Assembly (NCBI GenBank): GCA_017514645.1
Contig: JAFWJP010000188.1
Coordinates: forward strand, 1-9,596
From: Solobacterium sp.
GTDB lineage: Bacteria > Bacillota_I > Bacilli_A > Erysipelotrichales > Erysipelotrichaceae
Direction: 5' to 3'
DNA length: 9,596 bases
A program made the position numbers and the translations under genes. The notes under the pieces were generated by a model. It was not told where the DNA came from, ran no database searches, and saw only the letters and a program-made list of their open reading frames with translations. Positions 5,482 to 9,596 of this stretch are shown piece after piece; positions within the stretch are counted from its first letter, which is position 1, and every line of letters starts with the position of its first letter.

Positions 5482-8400
5482 GGCGTTCCCTCAATTGTTA
5501 TTGAAGGAAACGGCGGATCAGAAGTCCTTGGATACTCTGGAACGGGGACGCGGTGTTCTGCCGCTGACATCGTTGATCGAAGAAGCGGTGACCCTGTCCG
5601 TATCCTGGCTGAGGAAGCCAAGACCGATCCTGGTCGTAAAAAACAGTTTGTACAACGCGCAGAGACTCTATGAACGCATTGCGTCCATCGTAGGAGAAGA
5701 AGCCTGCGCGCTTTTCAGCGCGGATGAATCCCTGCGAGTTGAAGCGATCGCTTCTTCGCCGGAGATGATGGCAGGCAAGGTGGAGACGCTTGCGGCACTG
5801 CGGGAACACCCCAACAGGATCGTGATCACCGGACTGACCGGCTTTCTGCGCCATCTGCCGGATCCAGCGTACTTCGATGCCTGCTGCATTGATCTGGAAG
5901 TCGGCGGGATCATGGAGCCGGGAGATCTGAAACGTGCACTGCGGGCGTCCGGATACTACCAGACAGCGCATATCGATCAGCCGCTGAGCTTTGCGGCAAG
6001 AGGCGGTATCATCGACATCTACTCCATTAACTATAACCAGCCCGTCCGCGTGGAATTCTTCGACAACGAGATCGATTCCATCCGGATGTTTGACGCCGAA
6101 ACACAGAAGACGATCACACCGGTCAACCATGTCCGCATCGTACCGGCAAGCGATATCCTCTTTGAAGAAAAGGAAACGGAGGAACTCCGTCAGAAACTGG
6201 AAGAACTCTGCCGCAAGGAGGATGACGCGCTGTTTACTGCCAATATCAGTGCCGATCTGGACCTGATCGAAGAACACATCGCGGAACAGCGCCTGTATCC
6301 GTACAAAGCACTGCTCAGTCATACAGCATCCCTTACGGACTATATGGAACAGCCTTTGATCGTTCTCTCCGATGAGGAAGAGATCCGCCAGTCCCTCAAG
6401 CGCCTGCAGAACGAAACCGTCTCCTACATCCAGGAAATGTACCAGGAGAAGAAACTGCCCGCCCGCTTTGCGGTCTGGCATGAGTTTGACCGCCTGATCG
6501 ACCGCTTCAGCACGGTCAGGGAAGATCCGTTTGCGGACGAACGCACAGGCATTCAGCAGCTGCACGTGCCGAATGAGCGTCTGGAACTGAGACTGAAGAT
6601 GCTGGCGAAGGAAGAGAGAGTCCTGCTCTGTCTGCATGAGGATGATCTGGAACGGGTGCTGACAGCGTGCATCAATGCCGGCATTGCGTACAGCCTGGTG
6701 CAGGATACGATACCGGAACAGGGTTTCAACATTCTGATCCAGCCGCTCTCAGAAGGCTTTATCCTGAATGATCTCTATGTCGTATCACCGCGGGAACTGC
6801 TGGAAGTTCACCGGGCGGAAGGACGCTACAGCAACAAGTTCCGCAGCGCTGAGATCATCCACAGCTACGATGAACTGGAGCCGGGAGACTACATTGTCCA
6901 TGAACAGCACGGTGTCGGACAGTACGTAGGCATTGAAACCCGCGAGATCAACAAAACGACCCGGGATTTCCTGAAGATCATCTACCGGGGAAATGCCGAA
7001 CTGCTGGTACCGCTGGAACAGTTCCGCCTGGTGCGCAAGTTCGTATCCAGGGAAGGTGTTGTGCCCCGTCTGAACAAGCTCGGCAGTGATGAATGGGAAA
7101 AGACCAGGAAGCGTCTTGAGGAGAACGTCTCGGATATTGCCGACCGCCTGATTGCGCTCTATGCAGTAAGAGAAGAGAACATCGGACATGCCTATCAGCC
7201 GGACAGTGAGCTTCAGGCGCAGTTTGAGCGTGATTTCCCGTATGAACTGACCCCGGATCAGGAAGCGGCTGTCGCGGATGTCAAGCGTGATATGGAAAGC
7301 CCCAAGCCGATGGACCGTCTGGTCTGCGGCGATGTCGGCTTCGGCAAGACGGAGATTGCGGTACGGGCAGCGTTCAAGGCTGCGGCGGAAAACAAGCAGG
7401 TCGCTGTTCTCTGTCCCACAACGATCCTGGCAGAACAGCACTTCCGTACGTTCTCCGACCGTTTCGCGGATTATCCGTTCACGGTCAGGGTGCTGGACCG
7501 GTATGTTACACCGGAAAATGTGAAGCAGACACTGAAGGAAACAAAGGAAGGCAAGGTCGATATCCTGATCGGTACGCACAGGATCCTCAGCAAGGATGTG
7601 GAATTCAAGGATCTCGGACTGCTGGTGGTGGATGAAGAACAGCGCTTCGGTGTTGAACACAAGGAACGGATCAAGGAACTCAAGAACAACATCGATGTTC
7701 TGACGCTGAGCGCTACACCGATCCCCCGGACACTGCAGATGTCCCTGATCGGGATCCGCTCGCTGTCATCCCTGGAAACACCGCCGGAAGGACGCTACAG
7801 TGTACAGACCTACGTTGTCGAAAAGAACAAGGGTCTGGTACTGGATGCCATTGAGAAGGAACTGGCCAGGGGCGGGCAGGTCTTTTACCTGTACAACAAT
7901 ATTGAGCGGATCTACAACGTTGCCCGTGATCTGCGCAATTCCCTGCCGGATGCCCGGGTGGGCATCATCCACGGAAAGATGGACCGGGAAGCGGTGGAAA
8001 ACGTGATGATGGACTTCAATGACCGGAAGATCAATATCCTGGTCTGTACGACGATCATCGAGAACGGCATCGATATTCCCAACGCCAATACGATCTTCAT
8101 TGACAATGCCCAGGATTTCGGACTGGCACAGATCTATCAGATCAAGGGAAGGGTCGGCCGTTCCAACCGGGTTGCCTATGCCTATCTGCTCGTACCCCCG
8201 CGGAAGCAGTTGTCGGAAACCGCCCAGAAGCGTCTGCAGGCGGTGAAGGAATTCGCCAGACTGGGCAGCGGATACCGGATCGCAATGCGTGATCTGACCA
8301 TCCGGGGTGCCGGAGATCTGCTGGGTGCGGACCAGTCCGGCTTCATCGATACCGTCGGCATCGATATGTACGTGGAAATGCTGGAGCGGGCGATTGAAAA

Positions 8401-8878
8401 GAAGAAGGGCATTGAACGTCCGCAGACCGTCAGCGTCCATGCAAAAACCGCGGAAAACGGCTATATTCCGAAGAAATTCGCTCCGGATGACTATGATAAG
8501 ATCAGCATGTACCAGAAGATCGATGCCATTGCGGATGAAGCGGAACTGAACGAATACCGTGCCCGGGTCATTGATGAATACGGACGTCTTCCCCAGGAAG
8601 TCAGCCAGCTCTTCAGCAAGAAACAGCTGGATCTGCGCCTGAATTCACCGGAAGTGGAAGACTACAAGGAGATCAAGGGCAAGGCGGAAGTCACCTTCTC
8701 CGAACCGTTTACAGCTTCTCTGGACGGTGTCAAACTGTTTGAACTCTATACAAAGCTGTCCAAGGATATTACCCTGCGCTACAGGAACAACCGGATTACG
8801 GCTTCCATTCCCATGGGAAAAGGCTCCCTGAACAACGTACTGAAGATGATCGAAACCGCAAAGGAGGCAGTCAGATGA
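5459..8878 (+). CDS. mfd: Transcription-repair coupling factor
   Basis: This 1139-residue DNA translocase pushes or removes RNA polymerase stalled at lesions and recruits UvrA. The length is normal. In order: a UvrB-like N-terminal region (RPILVVKNSLYNAQRLYE near 55-75; GGIIDIYS near 183); the RNA-polymerase-interacting CarD-like domain (ELEPGDYIVHEQHGVGQYVG from 472); and the RecG-like motor, with Walker A GDVGFGKT (624-631), DEEQ (725-728), TLSATPIPRT (749-758), ENGIDIPN (868-875) and QDFGLAQIYQIKGRVGRS (885-902). The C-terminal TRCF domain (about 1005-1100) binds UvrA or autoinhibits. All helicase motifs are intact. The ATG at 5459 overlaps the end of pth and has no clear ribosome site; no better ATG follows for about 100 codons, so coupling to pth is inferred. 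The stop overlaps rqcP as ATGA. Confidence 0.97.
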   Translation: MGEQEKTKAFPQLLLKETADQKSLDTLERGRGVLPLTSLIEEAVTLSVSWLRKPRPILVVKNSLYNAQRLYERIASIVGEEACALFSADESLRVEAIASSPEMMAGKVETLAALREHPNRIVITGLTGFLRHLPDPAYFDACCIDLEVGGIMEPGDLKRALRASGYYQTAHIDQPLSFAARGGIIDIYSINYNQPVRVEFFDNEIDSIRMFDAETQKTITPVNHVRIVPASDILFEEKETEELRQKLEELCRKEDDALFTANISADLDLIEEHIAEQRLYPYKALLSHTASLTDYMEQPLIVLSDEEEIRQSLKRLQNETVSYIQEMYQEKKLPARFAVWHEFDRLIDRFSTVREDPFADERTGIQQLHVPNERLELRLKMLAKEERVLLCLHEDDLERVLTACINAGIAYSLVQDTIPEQGFNILIQPLSEGFILNDLYVVSPRELLEVHRAEGRYSNKFRSAEIIHSYDELEPGDYIVHEQHGVGQYVGIETREINKTTRDFLKIIYRGNAELLVPLEQFRLVRKFVSREGVVPRLNKLGSDEWEKTRKRLEENVSDIADRLIALYAVREENIGHAYQPDSELQAQFERDFPYELTPDQEAAVADVKRDMESPKPMDRLVCGDVGFGKTEIAVRAAFKAAAENKQVAVLCPTTILAEQHFRTFSDRFADYPFTVRVLDRYVTPENVKQTLKETKEGKVDILIGTHRILSKDVEFKDLGLLVVDEEQRFGVEHKERIKELKNNIDVLTLSATPIPRTLQMSLIGIRSLSSLETPPEGRYSVQTYVVEKNKGLVLDAIEKELARGGQVFYLYNNIERIYNVARDLRNSLPDARVGIIHGKMDREAVENVMMDFNDRKINILVCTTIIENGIDIPNANTIFIDNAQDFGLAQIYQIKGRVGRSNRVAYAYLLVPPRKQLSETAQKRLQAVKEFARLGSGYRIAMRDLTIRGAGDLLGADQSGFIDTVGIDMYVEMLERAIEKKKGIERPQTVSVHAKTAENGYIPKKFAPDDYDKISMYQKIDAIADEAELNEYRARVIDEYGRLPQEVSQLFSKKQLDLRLNSPEVEDYKEIKGKAEVTFSEPFTASLDGVKLFELYTKLSKDITLRYRNNRITASIPMGKGSLNNVLKMIETAKEAVR

Positions 8879-9150
8879 GAATCGACAAATATCTCAAAGT
8901 ATCCCGGATCCTGAAACGCAGGACCGTTTCCAAGGAACTGGCCGTCAACGAACGTGTCGAGATCAACGGAAAAGTCGTCAAGCCAGCACATGAAGTCAAG
9001 GCCGGAGATGAAGTCCAGATCACGTTCGGCAACCGCCGGATGAAGATCCGCGTACTATCCACGGAGGATGTACGCCGCAAGAAAGACGCCGCAGCCATGT
9101 ATGAAGTCCTCGAAGAGGGGACTGTCAGCGATGAGGCAAACATGATATAA
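8875..9150 (+). CDS. rqcP: RqcP (YabO-like) S4-domain ribosome quality-control protein
   Basis: This 91-residue RNA-binding protein is closely patterned on B. subtilis YabO/RqcP, which works with RqcH on obstructed 50S subunits to move alanyl-tRNA during alanine tailing of stalled chains. The S4 fold covers MRIDKYLKVSRILKRRTVSK (1-20), then RVEINGKVVKPAHEVKAGD (27-45), with a basic patch at KRR and NRRMKIR. The end KKDAAAMYEVLEE (about 69-81) matches the C-terminal motif seen in YabO and separates it from the heat-shock HslR branch. AAGGAGG (8861-8867) lies 7 bases before the ATG, the strongest ribosome site in the operon, and the ATG overlaps the mfd stop. Position between mfd and divIC is as in Bacillus, without yabP and yabQ. 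No rqcH is in the window. Confidence 0.93.
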   Translation: MRIDKYLKVSRILKRRTVSKELAVNERVEINGKVVKPAHEVKAGDEVQITFGNRRMKIRVLSTEDVRRKKDAAAMYEVLEEGTVSDEANMI

Positions 9151-9157
9151 ATACAGT

Positions 9158-9466
9158 ATGACGAAGAAACAGACACAGAAAAAACGCAGAAGACTGTCGC
9201 CGATCGCCAAGCTTCTCAGCTATATTCTCATCATTGTGTCTTTGATCATGCTCTACAACGTCGGTCAGGAACTCTGGACGATGTTCCAGCTCCGCCAGCA
9301 GCTGGCGGAAGCCCAGGAACACTACCGGGAAGTTCTGGAAGAGAACGAATATCTGACGGCGGAACGGGAGAAACTCAAGGATCCGGACTATGTCCAGAGC
9401 TATGCCCGGAACAATTATATGCTGTCGAAGGACGGTGAGCAGATCTACTATCTGCCGGAGAAATAA
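9158..9466 (+). CDS. divIC: Septum formation initiator, DivIC/FtsB family
   Basis: This 102-residue bitopic division protein forms a complex with FtsL and DivIB at the septum and helps activate septal cell-wall synthesis. A basic cytoplasmic head (KKQTQKKRRR, 3-12) is followed by one membrane segment (about 15-33), an extracellular coiled coil (about 41-74) and the family's C-terminal motif DPDYVQSYARNNYMLSKDGE (75-94). Size and layout fit DivIC; assignment over FtsL rests on that motif and the rqcP-divIC gene order. The ATG lies 7 bases after the rqcP stop with no recognisable ribosome site; an earlier in-frame ATG at 9131 is blocked by a stop. Translation is probably coupled to rqcP. It is the last gene before a strong terminator. 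Confidence 0.93.
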   Translation: MTKKQTQKKRRRLSPIAKLLSYILIIVSLIMLYNVGQELWTMFQLRQQLAEAQEHYREVLEENEYLTAEREKLKDPDYVQSYARNNYMLSKDGEQIYYLPEK

Positions 9467-9469
9467 CAG

Positions 9470-9493
9470 GCGGTGCGCAGCACCGCTTTTTTT
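9470..9493 (+). terminator. Rho-independent terminator of the operon
   Basis: GCGGTGC (9470-9476) and GCACCGC (9480-9486) form a perfect 7-bp GC-rich stem around GCA, directly followed by seven T (9487-9493). It starts three bases after the divIC stop. Confidence 0.95.
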
Positions 9494-9514
9494 ATGCGGT
9501 TACGGTCTTTTTCT

Positions 9515-9542
9515 TTGAAACGTATAGAATCCGGCGTATAAT
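9515..9542 (+). promoter_or_regulatory. Strong sigma-A-like promoter of the gene at the right edge
   Basis: TTGAAA (9515-9520) and a perfect TATAAT (9537-9542) are separated by 16 bases. This is the closest to consensus of the promoters in the window and directly follows the operon terminator, so it starts a new transcription unit. Confidence 0.8.
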
Positions 9543-9543
9543 A

Positions 9544-9559
9544 GTTAGCGTCAACTAAC
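9544..9559. promoter_or_regulatory. Possible operator: inverted repeat at the transcription start
   Basis: GTTAG and CTAAC are arranged as an inverted repeat with a six-base centre, starting one base after the -10 box and covering the expected transcription start. That is where a repressor would act. GTTAG/CTAAC halves occur in DtxR-family metal-regulator sites, but the spacing differs, so the regulator is unassigned. Confidence 0.4.
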
Positions 9560-9572
9560 AAGGAGAACAAGC

Positions 9573-9596
9573 ATGCTGTTAACGATATTCCTGGCA
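9573..9596 (+). CDS. Start of an unidentified gene, cut by window edge
   Basis: An ATG at 9573 is preceded by AAGGAG (9560-9565) with a 7-base spacer and by a strong promoter, so a gene start is well supported. Only eight codons are visible, MLLTIFLA, which are hydrophobic and hint at a membrane protein or signal peptide. In many Bacillota divIC is followed by tilS or ftsH, but eight residues cannot decide. Confidence 0.7.

Noticed and set aside
5491..5504. Small hairpin TCAAT/ATTGA early in mfd
   Set aside because: It has only a 5-bp AT-rich stem, no T-tract, and lies inside coding sequence; it is likely chance.
5498..6637. Minus-strand open frame (379 codons) opposite mfd, and similar ones at 6785-7660 and 7766-8440
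   Set aside because: All lie opposite the intact mfd and show no family motifs or plausible start signals.
1..9596. Search for a mobile element, defence island, CRISPR array, tRNA or rRNA
   Set aside because: No transposase, integrase, terminal repeats, spaced repeat array or RNA gene pattern was seen; the content is core housekeeping.

Overview
The window is ordinary chromosomal housekeeping DNA from a low-copy-number-looking region of a Bacillota (Firmicutes) genome. Base composition is roughly balanced, with strong AGGAG-type ribosome binding sites and sigma-A-like promoters. The proteins resemble those of the Erysipelotrichia, but that placement is inferred from protein character only. 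The gene order pth-mfd-rqcP-divIC is the skeleton of the Bacillus subtilis spoVC(pth)-fin-mfd-spoVT-yabMN-yabO-yabPQ-divIC region. The sporulation-linked genes are absent, which suggests a lineage that does not form spores. I see no phage, transposon, CRISPR array, rRNA or tRNA.

Minus-strand half (1-3672). Reading right to left, xseA and xseB encode the two subunits of exodeoxyribonuclease VII, overlap by an ATGA, and end in a terminator whose loop holds the xseB stop codon. A MATE-family exporter follows with its own promoter and terminator. A peptide-deformylase-like gene then starts from a promoter that abuts the MATE terminator and runs off the left edge.

Divergent region (3673-3943). 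This 271-base intergenic stretch holds the promoters of xseA (leftward) and of the rightward operon. It also has an 8+3+8 palindrome, a direct repeat and a hairpin against the xseA ribosome binding site.

Plus-strand operon (3944-9466). Five tightly packed genes run from a perfect TATAAT box to a strong terminator at 9470-9493. They are an unrecognised membrane-anchored protein with an acidic tail, pth (peptidyl-tRNA hydrolase), mfd (transcription-repair coupling factor), rqcP (S4 ribosome quality-control factor) and divIC (division protein). Three of the products deal with stalled machines: Mfd with RNA polymerase, and RqcP and Pth with ribosomes. After the terminator a new, strongly promoted gene starts at 9573 and is cut off after eight codons.

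The least ordinary points are in family members rather than in a new locus type. XseA carries a DUF5710-like N-terminal domain and an altered HxxD catalytic motif. The deformylase-like protein lacks the usual active-site Gln. Pth has GGQKG in place of GGHNG. The leading operon gene is unrecognised.
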